Positions 12,567-18,504 of a stretch of DNA of 18,504 nt are shown here, piece after piece. Below the pieces are notes generated by a model. The model was not told the DNA's origin and ran no database searches. It saw nothing but the letters and a program-made list of their open reading frames with translations. This DNA is from UBA10110 sp964354145 (GTDB lineage Bacteria; Patescibacteriota; Kazan-3B-28; UBA10110). Made by a program: the position numbers and the translations under genes. Location of the stretch: NCBI GenBank assembly GCA_964354145.1, contig CAYGXX010000010.1, forward strand, positions 1 through 18,504. The letters are read 5' to 3'. Numbering within the stretch: position 1 is the stretch's first letter; each line of letters starts with the position of its first letter.

Positions 12567-13649
12567 ATGATTATTGGGATTGATGCCTCTAAATTATTGT
12601 CTAGCCAAAGGACGGGAGTGGAAGTAGCCACCACTGACTTAGTCAAAGCAATTCTAAAAAATGATGAGCAGAATACTTATTGGTTGTACTCGGCAGCGCC
12701 CATAAGTCAGGATTTGCCCTGGGGAGAAAGAATAAAAAACGTGGTAGTCCCTGGCAAAAGATTCTGGACCCAGCGATATTTAAGCCAAGAGTTAAGGAAA
12801 AGTCAGCCGGATATCTTTTGGTCGCCTAGCTATATTTTACCTAATCATCTCCCCAAAAGGTCGGTCGCTACAATTCATGATCTGGCCTTTTATTTATTCC
12901 CTGAAAGTTATTCTTGGCGAGAGCGCTGGTTGTCTACTTGGGCAGTACGGAAAGCGGCTCGATATGCCAGCAAATTAGTGGCGGTTAGCCAACAGACTAA
13001 AAAGGATTTAAAACGTTATTTTAATGTCCCCGGCGAAGATATTGAAGTAGTTTATCATGCACTCAGATCTGATTTCATACTTGAAGAATTTGATCTCGCC
13101 ACTATTTATCCTCAACTGGCTAAATATTTTTTATATGTGGGACGGATTGAACTAAGAAAAAACATTCTCAATATTCTCAAGGCTTTTGCTAAATTTGGCC
13201 AGAATCATCCGGAAGCACAATTAGTTTTGGCGGGTAGCCGGGGGTATGGCTACGGCAAAATTAAAACAATGGTTAAGAAACTCCATCTCACTGATCGAGC
13301 CATTCTGCTAGATTATGTGGCAGCAGATCGCTTGCCGATGTTATATGCTAAGTCACTGGGGGTAGTATTGGTTTCGCAATATGAAGGATTTGGTTTCCCT
13401 ATTTTGGAAGGGTGGGCAAGCGATGTCCCTGTTCTTACCTCAAATATAGGGGCCACCGCCGAGATAGCAGGGAATGCTGCTTTACTAGTGAACCCCCGCG
13501 ATATTAGTGCCATCTCCCAGGGGTTCACTGATTTATTTACACAACCAGAGTTATGCCAGCGCTTAGTGGCAAAAGGCCGCCAACAGTTATTGAAATTTAG
13601 CTGGGATAAATCAGCTCAAAAAATGATTGAATTATGGACAAAACTATAG
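12567..13649 (+). CDS. GT4-family glycosyltransferase (first of the surface-glycan operon)
   Basis: GT-B fold, retaining glycosyltransferase, likely cytoplasmic and building a surface polysaccharide or glycolipid; donor and acceptor unknown. In 360 residues, the N-terminal half has GIDASKLL, RTGVE and the block SVATIHDLAFYLFPE; LVAVSQQTKKDL is the usual mid-domain motif. The C-terminal nucleotide-sugar half has YFLYVGRIELRKN and the E-x7-E motif YEGFGFPILEG (Glu273, Glu281). It starts 2 nt after the murA stop and overlaps the next glycosyltransferase by 16 nt. No SD is apparent, consistent with coupled translation. Confidence 0.9.
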   Translation: MIIGIDASKLLSSQRTGVEVATTDLVKAILKNDEQNTYWLYSAAPISQDLPWGERIKNVVVPGKRFWTQRYLSQELRKSQPDIFWSPSYILPNHLPKRSVATIHDLAFYLFPESYSWRERWLSTWAVRKAARYASKLVAVSQQTKKDLKRYFNVPGEDIEVVYHALRSDFILEEFDLATIYPQLAKYFLYVGRIELRKNILNILKAFAKFGQNHPEAQLVLAGSRGYGYGKIKTMVKKLHLTDRAILLDYVAADRLPMLYAKSLGVVLVSQYEGFGFPILEGWASDVPVLTSNIGATAEIAGNAALLVNPRDISAISQGFTDLFTQPELCQRLVAKGRQQLLKFSWDKSAQKMIELWTKL

Positions 13650-14770
13650 ACGACTTACAAAAGCTTAAAGTTGCTATCGTTCACGATTTTCTAACTAAAA
13701 TCGGCGGGGCGGAAAAGGTAACCCAAAGCTTAAGTGAAATCTTTCCGGCGGCGCCCATCTATACTTTACTTTATGACCGCAAAGTTGATGATTGGTTTCC
13801 CCGCAAAAGGATTATCGTTTCCTATCTTCAACGCTGGTATAAAACCTTCAGAGTACCTCAGAAACTCTTGTTGCCCTGGATGGCATTGGCTATTGAGAGC
13901 TTTGATTTTACTGGCTATGACTTGGTAGTTTCTAGCAATAACTCTTTTGCTGGGGGGATTATCACCCCTCCCCATACCGTACATATTTCATATTGTCATT
14001 CGCCTACGCGATATTTGTGGGACGCTTTTCATAGTTACATTGAGGAACAAAACCTAAGCCGTTTAAGTAAATGGTTCCTGCAGGGATTACTGCATAATCT
14101 GCGGGTTTGGGATAAATTAAGCTCTGGCCGGGTGACCCAATATATTGCTAACTCCCAATATGTGAAAAACCGCATCCAGAAATATTACCGCAAAGATGCC
14201 AAAGTGATATATCCACCGGTGGACGTAGAGAAAATTCAACCCAAAACAGAACACGCGGAGTATTTTTTAGTGGTATCACGCCTCACTCCGTATAAGCGCA
14301 TTGGTTTAGCTATTGAAGCTTGCAATGACCTGCGTTTGCCGCTAGTCATTATTGGCGAGGGTGAAGATATGCCGCGGCTTAAAAAATTAGCGGGCTTCAG
14401 TATTGAATTCTTAGGCTGGCAATCAGAGCAAAACAAAATTGAATATCTGCGCAATGCGCGAGCCCTTATTTTTCCTGGGGAAGAGGATTTCGGCATTGTG
14501 CCGGTGGAAGCGATGGCCGCCGGGAAACCGGTAATCGCTTACCGCAAAGGTGGCACGTTGGAAACCGTAATAGAGGGGAAAACGGGCATCTTCTTTAATC
14601 AGCCTACCGTACCTGCTTTAATCGGAGCTATCCGTGATTTTATGGCCATCGAAGACAGCTTTAACCCCAGTTTCATTAGCCGGCATGCCCAACAATTTAG
14701 CAAAGAAAGGTTCCAGCAAGCTATAGTTAAATTGATTTGTGAAGAATTGAAGACATGCGGAAAACTATAG
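13634..14770 (+). CDS. GT4-family glycosyltransferase (WbaZ-like)
   Basis: Probable polysaccharide glycosyltransferase (many with this architecture are annotated as mannosyltransferases; specificity is not shown). Of 378 residues, VAIVHDFLTKIGGAEKV (13-29) is the typical N-terminal motif of the group, followed by HISYCHSPTRYLWD and YIANSQYVKNRI. The C-terminal half has FLVVSRLTPYKRIGLAIEA, VIIGEGEDMPRLK and the E-x7-E motif EDFGIVPVE (Glu284, Glu292). The start overlaps the previous gene by 16 nt and the end overlaps the next by 16 nt. Both junctions carry the same 11-mer AAAACTATAGA. Confidence 0.91.
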   Translation: MDKTIDDLQKLKVAIVHDFLTKIGGAEKVTQSLSEIFPAAPIYTLLYDRKVDDWFPRKRIIVSYLQRWYKTFRVPQKLLLPWMALAIESFDFTGYDLVVSSNNSFAGGIITPPHTVHISYCHSPTRYLWDAFHSYIEEQNLSRLSKWFLQGLLHNLRVWDKLSSGRVTQYIANSQYVKNRIQKYYRKDAKVIYPPVDVEKIQPKTEHAEYFLVVSRLTPYKRIGLAIEACNDLRLPLVIIGEGEDMPRLKKLAGFSIEFLGWQSEQNKIEYLRNARALIFPGEEDFGIVPVEAMAAGKPVIAYRKGGTLETVIEGKTGIFFNQPTVPALIGAIRDFMAIEDSFNPSFISRHAQQFSKERFQQAIVKLICEELKTCGKL

Positions 14771-15621
14771 ATATTTTAGGTATTAAAGTAGATACCTTCA
14801 CGGCAGTAGAGGCTTTGGAGTATATCGCTAAACTGGCTGCCGAAGGTCACAGCCATTACATTGTGACTCCCAATCCAGAATTTATTATGCAATCGCTGGC
14901 AGATGTGGAATTTCGCAGAGTAGTGAACGATGCTGACCTGGCCCTGCCGGATGGGGTAGGGATCCTGTGGGCAGCTAAATACCTATCCTTACCAATCAGC
15001 AAGTGGAAACCCTTGGCTTATTTACAAGCTTACTGGCAATGGCTATGTATGGGCTTGGGTATTGTCATACAGCCTAAATCATTAACTAATGTGATTCCTG
15101 AGAGAGTCACAGGCGCTGACATGGTTTGGGAGATAAGTAAATTAGCCGCTGAACGAAGTTGGAGCATTTTTTTGCTCGGCGCAGCCCCGGGGGTAGCACA
15201 CAAAGCGGCTAAGTGTCTACAGTGGCTATATCCTAATTTGCACATCGCCGGCGTGACCGCCGGACCGCCTTATGAGGATGAAAGACAAGTCATTCAACAT
15301 ATCAGAGAAATACGCCCCAAGTTCATTTTCTTGGCCTTTACGGCGCCAGAGCAGTTGCGCTGGATGAAAACTTATATCAACCAATTAAATGGCACTATTA
15401 TGATGGGGGTTGGTGGTGCCTTGGATTTCATTGCCGGGGGAATAGCTATTAATGCTCCGGAAGGAGCCTCCCGGCCAGCTAAACGAGCCCCGGAGTGGTT
15501 GCAGAAAAGAGGGTTGGAATGGTTGTGGCGATATCTAACTCAGCCTTGGCGGCGAGAGCGGATTAAAGCTGCCACCGTGGATTTCATGAAACAGGTCATT
15601 AATTTCAAATTAGCTAAATAA
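14755..15621 (+). CDS. WecG/TagA/CpsF family glycosyltransferase (GT26)
   Basis: GT26 enzymes transfer N-acetylmannosamine or related sugars to undecaprenyl-linked acceptors at the inner face of the membrane. The 288 residues carry the family blocks: VTPNPEF (37-43), ADLALPDGVG (60-69), ERVTGAD (116-122), LLGAAPGVA, FLAFTAPEQLRWM, GVGGALDFIAGG and RAPEWLQKRGLEWLWR. A stretch at about 80-113 is longer and more hydrophobic than I expect, perhaps a membrane contact. The C-terminal Arg-rich part (WRRERIK) is usual for membrane association. It is the last gene of the murA operon. The T-run of a minus-strand terminator overlaps its stop codon. Confidence 0.93.
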   Translation: MRKTIDILGIKVDTFTAVEALEYIAKLAAEGHSHYIVTPNPEFIMQSLADVEFRRVVNDADLALPDGVGILWAAKYLSLPISKWKPLAYLQAYWQWLCMGLGIVIQPKSLTNVIPERVTGADMVWEISKLAAERSWSIFLLGAAPGVAHKAAKCLQWLYPNLHIAGVTAGPPYEDERQVIQHIREIRPKFIFLAFTAPEQLRWMKTYINQLNGTIMMGVGGALDFIAGGIAINAPEGASRPAKRAPEWLQKRGLEWLWRYLTQPWRRERIKAATVDFMKQVINFKLAK

Positions 15622-15648
15622 AAACCCCCGCTTAAGGCAAGCAGGGGT
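15617..15648 (-). terminator. Rho-independent terminator of the minus-strand RNA
   Basis: Minus strand: ACCCC-T-GCTT, loop GCCTT, AAGC-G-GGGGT (10 bp with one U-G), then TTTTT. It points away from gltX and towards wecG, so it cannot serve the plus-strand genes. Confidence 0.85.
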
Positions 15649-15843
15649 CCCACTCATACCGTCGGACCCACCACATGGGGTCCCGCTCCCTTTTCTCAGT
15701 GTGAGGTGGTGTGTTGAGAGACGGCCCCATATGAACGCCGGCATGCGTGTATCGTAGGGTGCAGTGTTTATTGCTCTGGCGGAGGCTTTTTGGGGCCGCC
15801 GCATCAGCAACTAGAACCACATCCCGAGGTGCTAATTTCCAAC
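15618..15843 (-). ncRNA. Candidate structured non-coding RNA, about 225 nt, unassigned
   Basis: A perfect sigma-70 promoter (15850-15877) and a strong terminator face the same way and bound this segment. No minus-strand ORF with an SD lies inside; the best (GTG 15820 to TAA 15632, 62 codons) has no SD and ends within the terminator hairpin. The RNA can fold: GCGG-C-GGC, loop CCCAAAAA, GCC-T-CCGC at about 15780-15803. GGACCC pairs with GGGTCC near 15655-15690, with a second GGGACCCC offering an alternative partner. CGGCCCC/GGGGCCG (15722-15728 with 15792-15798) can compete with the first hairpin. I see no 6S, SRP, RNase P or tmRNA landmarks. Confidence 0.6.
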
Positions 15844-15849
15844 ACCGTT

Positions 15850-15877
15850 ATTATATAAGCGCCGGCACAACTGTCAA
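15850..15877 (-). promoter_or_regulatory. Consensus sigma-70 promoter for the minus-strand RNA
   Basis: Minus strand TTGACA (15877-15872), 16-nt spacer, TATAAT (15855-15850); both hexamers perfect. Same hexamers and spacer length as the promoter at 4740-4767. Confidence 0.85.
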
Positions 15878-15920
15878 TTCGCATCTTACTGCCGCCTACA
15901 ATGTGAGTTGGTGGTTAGTT

Positions 15921-15929
15921 TGCTACAAT
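15921..15929 (+). promoter_or_regulatory. Extended -10 (TGC-TACAAT) for leaderless gltX
   Basis: TACAAT at 15924-15929 is preceded by TGC and ends 6 nt before ATG 15936, so transcription would begin at the start codon. Confidence 0.55.
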
Positions 15930-15935
15930 AAAAGC

Positions 15936-17246
15936 ATGGAGGATAAGATGATTGGCGAACAGTCGAGAGTAAGAGTAAGATTTGCTCCTAGCCCGACCGG
16001 AGCGTTGCATGTTGGCAGTGTGCGCACCGCCCTATTTAACTATCTATTTGCTAAAAAACACAGCGGCATAGTTATTCTGCGCCTGGAAGACACTGACACA
16101 GAGCGGAACCAAAAGATTTTTGAGCAAGATATAAAAAGGGGGCTTAAGTGGCTGGGGTTAACCTGGGAAGAAGAATATAAGCAATCTCGGCGCACCTCAC
16201 TGTATAAGAAATATCTCCGCAAGTTAATCAAGGAAAAGAAGGCTTACCTCAAAGATGGTGCTTATTATTTTCGGACGCCCGCCGCAGGCCAAATTATAGT
16301 TAATGATCTTATCCGTGGTCCGGTTGAGTTTGCGGCTAGCAGTTTTGATGATTTTGTAATTACTAAAACCAATGGCGACTTCGTTTTTAATTTTGTGAAT
16401 GTGGTGGATGATTGGCAAATGAAGATTAGTCATGTCATCCGAGGAGAAGATCACCTATCTAACACCCCTAAGCACATTCTCTTGTTCCAAGCTTTTGACG
16501 CTCAACCGCCCCAGTATGCCCATATCCCTCTGATTTTGAATCCAGATCGCACCAAGATGAGCAAACGTTCAGGCGATACTAATTTCTCGGATTACATCGC
16601 TCGAGGGTATTTGCCCATCACCCTAATAAACTTCTTAGCTCAACTAGGTTGGTCTGACCCCGAAGGGCGAGAATTCTTCACCCTGGAAGAATTAATTCGG
16701 GTATTCGATTTGAACCGAGTACAAAAAGCCGGGGCAGTGTTTGATATCAAATATCTTAATCATATTAATCATCACTATTTAGCACGGATACCCTTTGCCG
16801 AATATTATAAATTAGCTAAAAAATTTATTCCTTTTGCTGCGAAGCCAACTTACCATAAAAAAGTTTTACGCCTGCTGCAGGAACGTGCCCAATATTTGGC
16901 AGAATTATCCGAATTAATAAATTATTTCTATCAGATTCCTGATTACGATAAAGATTTATTAATATTCAAAAAAAGCACTCCAGATTTAACCAGCCAGGGC
17001 TTAAAAGTGGCTCATAAAGTGCTGTCTGCTCTCGGCAAGCTGTCCTGGAAAGAGGGGAGATTACAGCAAATCCTTGATGATACAATAGCAGCGGAGGGGC
17101 TTTTGAAGGGGGACTTATTTTGGCCAGTAAGAGCAGCTCTTTCCGGTCTTTCCGGGAGCCCGAGCCCAGCTGAACTATTATCAGTTCTAGGTAAAGAAGA
17201 ATCTCTAGAGCGTATCGAAACAGCAATTAAAAAACTCAATGGCTAG
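15936..17246 (+). CDS. gltX: Glutamyl-tRNA synthetase
   Basis: Charges tRNA-Glu (and possibly tRNA-Gln, if the non-discriminating route with GatCAB is used). Class I motifs: HVGS (25-28) within FAPSPTGALHVGS, and KMSKR (207-211) within DRTKMSKRSGD; ILRLEDTD and HVIRGEDHLSNTPKH are also typical. The frame is open back to 15747, but those 63 residues look unlike any GltX and overlap the minus-strand RNA. I choose ATG 15936 (436 residues) because an extended -10 ends 6 nt upstream. A second ATG at 15948 (432 residues) has GGAGG 5 nt before it and is a real alternative. At 432-436 residues it is rather short for the family (about 470-490), mostly in the C-terminal anticodon-binding part. It overlaps the next gene by 8 nt. 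Confidence 0.94.
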   Translation: MEDKMIGEQSRVRVRFAPSPTGALHVGSVRTALFNYLFAKKHSGIVILRLEDTDTERNQKIFEQDIKRGLKWLGLTWEEEYKQSRRTSLYKKYLRKLIKEKKAYLKDGAYYFRTPAAGQIIVNDLIRGPVEFAASSFDDFVITKTNGDFVFNFVNVVDDWQMKISHVIRGEDHLSNTPKHILLFQAFDAQPPQYAHIPLILNPDRTKMSKRSGDTNFSDYIARGYLPITLINFLAQLGWSDPEGREFFTLEELIRVFDLNRVQKAGAVFDIKYLNHINHHYLARIPFAEYYKLAKKFIPFAAKPTYHKKVLRLLQERAQYLAELSELINYFYQIPDYDKDLLIFKKSTPDLTSQGLKVAHKVLSALGKLSWKEGRLQQILDDTIAAEGLLKGDLFWPVRAALSGLSGSPSPAELLSVLGKEESLERIETAIKKLNG

Positions 17247-18366
17247 GGCTAAGATCAGTATTGTATATGTTATCGCCGAGAGCGCAATTACCGGCGCACC
17301 TCGTCATCTCTTATCGTTAGTTAACAGCTTAGACCCCCGAGATTTTAGTGTATCGGTCATTTTGCCCCAAGGTCCCTTGGCCGATGAGTTATCCAAGCAG
17401 GGGGTTAAGACGTTTTTGGTGCCTATGCGCTCCCGATCGGATATGGCAGCTATTGATGCTATCAGAAAGCTCCTCATGAAATACGATCCTGATATTTTAC
17501 ACGCCCATGGCCAACGAGCAGGGCTACTAGCGAGATTAGCGGTCAAGGGCTTGCCTATTAAAGTAATTTACACAGAGCATACCTGGACTAAAGATTTCAA
17601 ATTGGAAAATCCGCTCCTTCATTGGGCCCATATTCGTTCTATGCGGATGTTGGACCGGTGGACGGATATGACCATTGCAGTATCAAAAGCAGTAGCAGAT
17701 TTCCTAGTGTCGGCGAATATTGTTAAACCAGATAAGATAAAAGTAATCTACAACGGGATCGAAATTGTGGCTAACAAGACCGACGATGATGAATATAAAT
17801 TGGCGGAGAAATTTGGTTTGTGCAAAAAAGATGTGGTAATCGGCACTATTGGGAGTCTAAATATTCAAAAGGATGCTGCTACCTTACTAAAGGCAATGCC
17901 GCGGATCCTGAACAGGTTGCCCAATGCGAAACTGGTAATTGTAGGCGCTGGACCCTTGCAGAATTGGCTCAAGAATTTAGCTAATCGGCTGAGGATTAAT
18001 GGGTCAGTAATTTTCACGGGCGCTCTGCCAAGAATAAATGGTATTCTGAAGATTTTTTCGGTGTTCGTGTTATGTTCCAAATCGGAAGCCTTCGGAATTT
18101 CTATTCTAGAAGCCATGAAAGCCCACATCCCGATAATTGCCACCCGGGTGGGAGGGATCCCGGAAATCATTACCAATAACCGAAATGGAATTTTGGTAGA
18201 GCCTGGCGACGCCAAAAAATTAGCTGCAGCAATTATGAAACTGTTAAATGATAAAAAACTACAGAAGAAACTGGTTGTGGGAGGAGATGAAACTTTGCAT
18301 AAATTCACTTTGACCACTATGGTTCGGGAAACTGAAAAATTATATAAACAGCTGGTTAAAAAATAA
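17239..18366 (+). CDS. GT4-family glycosyltransferase
   Basis: Probable retaining glycosyltransferase of surface-glycan synthesis; substrate unknown. In 375 residues, the N-terminal domain has YVIAESAITGAPRHLLSLV (a G-G/A-xxxH acceptor-site loop), DILHAHGQRAGLLARL and VIYTEHTW. The middle has TIAVSKAVADFL and IKVIYNGIE. The C-terminal domain has IGTIGSLNIQKD, KLVIVGAGPL, and the E-x7-E motif SEAFGISILEAMK (Glu283, Glu291), then VGGIPEII and NGILVEPGD. Its ATG sits inside the end of gltX (ATGGCTAG, 8-nt overlap), so it is co-expressed with a tRNA synthetase rather than with the murA glycan operon. Confidence 0.92.
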   Translation: MARAKISIVYVIAESAITGAPRHLLSLVNSLDPRDFSVSVILPQGPLADELSKQGVKTFLVPMRSRSDMAAIDAIRKLLMKYDPDILHAHGQRAGLLARLAVKGLPIKVIYTEHTWTKDFKLENPLLHWAHIRSMRMLDRWTDMTIAVSKAVADFLVSANIVKPDKIKVIYNGIEIVANKTDDDEYKLAEKFGLCKKDVVIGTIGSLNIQKDAATLLKAMPRILNRLPNAKLVIVGAGPLQNWLKNLANRLRINGSVIFTGALPRINGILKIFSVFVLCSKSEAFGISILEAMKAHIPIIATRVGGIPEIITNNRNGILVEPGDAKKLAAAIMKLLNDKKLQKKLVVGGDETLHKFTLTTMVRETEKLYKQLVKK

Positions 18367-18380
18367 TTGGAGGCAGAGAG

Positions 18381-18504
18381 ATGAAAAAGATAAAAGAAGT
18401 ACTGGGGTTGAGTATTATGCAGGCAGTCGGCGCCAGCCTAGTGGTATGGCTATGGTCGGTTGTAATGAGCAACGGTGAAAAGTGGTTTGGGTCAGATACT
18501 CCCG
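18381..18504 (+). CDS. Small membrane protein of unknown function (3' truncated by window)
   Basis: Forty-one codons are visible before the edge: a basic start MKKIKEVLG, a hydrophobic helix (about 9-29, with VVWLWSVVM), then SNGEKWFGSDTP, probably outside the membrane. GGAGG (18369-18373) lies 7 nt before ATG 18381. It starts 15 nt after the GT4 stop. The strong SD, short hydrophobic helix and Trp content recall the 33-residue peptide gene. I do not recognise a family, and the full length is unknown. Confidence 0.6.
   Translation, partial: MKKIKEVLGLSIMQAVGASLVVWLWSVVMSNGEKWFGSDTP

Noticed and set aside
15632..15820. 62-codon minus-strand ORF within the candidate RNA
   Set aside because: GTG start without SD, composition unlike a protein, and the stop lies in the terminator loop. 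The related 66-codon frame reads through the terminator.
15618..15843. 6S RNA, SRP RNA or tmRNA
   Set aside because: No long end-to-end stem, no SRP GGAAGCAG-type tip, and no tRNA-like CCA end or tag ORF.
15747..15935. N-terminal extension of gltX from ATG 15747
   Set aside because: Sixty-three residues unrelated to GltX, crossing the minus-strand promoter and the likely gltX -10.

Overview
The window looks like a scaffold from a Patescibacteria/CPR-type bacterium. The grounds are the gene repertoire (class A-like sortase, PEGA-domain membrane protein, CPR-style SHMT, GT4/GT26 surface-glycan genes packed with overlapping ends, RtcB plus archease), core genes mostly lacking Shine-Dalgarno sequences, and a short palindromic repeat of a kind I recall as common between genes in these genomes. 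TGA is used as a stop (tsaC), so this is not a TGA=Gly lineage. Two runs of 10 N lie inside genes, which indicates an assembled draft or metagenome sequence. Family calls come from reading motifs, not from database searches.

Layout. 1-1790 (+): tail of alanine racemase, then CTP synthase. 1787-4082 (-): ribosomal protein bL27, then archease and the RNA ligase RtcB, whose stop overlaps that of pyrG. 4211-4767 (-): a self-contained cassette (consensus promoter, strong SD, terminator) for a small membrane-anchored Cys-containing protein of unknown function. 4807-6054 (-) is a Trm11-like RNA methyltransferase, divergent from tsaC-glyA (6096-7876, +). 7887-8177: an intact tRNA-Leu(CAA) that sits inside what reads as the anticodon loop of a second, interrupted class II tRNA-like scaffold. 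8204-8474 (+): a cassette for a 33-residue Trp-rich membrane peptide. 8529-9850 (+): membrane-anchored thioredoxin-like protein, a structured leader, and a sortase. 9879-11249 (-): PEGA/propeller-like membrane protein. 11302-15621 (+): murA and three glycosyltransferases. 15617-15877 (-): a promoter-terminator unit with no convincing ORF, probably a non-coding RNA of about 225 nt. 15936-18366 (+): glutamyl-tRNA synthetase and another GT4. 18381-end: start of a further SD-led small membrane protein.

How it fits together. Much of the window concerns tRNA biology (Trm11-like, TsaC, GltX, tRNA-Leu, RtcB/archease) and the cell surface (MurA, glycosyltransferases, sortase, thiol-redox protein, PEGA protein). 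The most unusual items are the nested tRNA structure, the unassigned RNA opposite the gltX leader, the sortase leader with two mutually exclusive helices (one covering the start codon), and a contrast between core genes with a -10 box right against the ATG (leaderless) and small accessory cassettes with consensus promoters and strong SDs.
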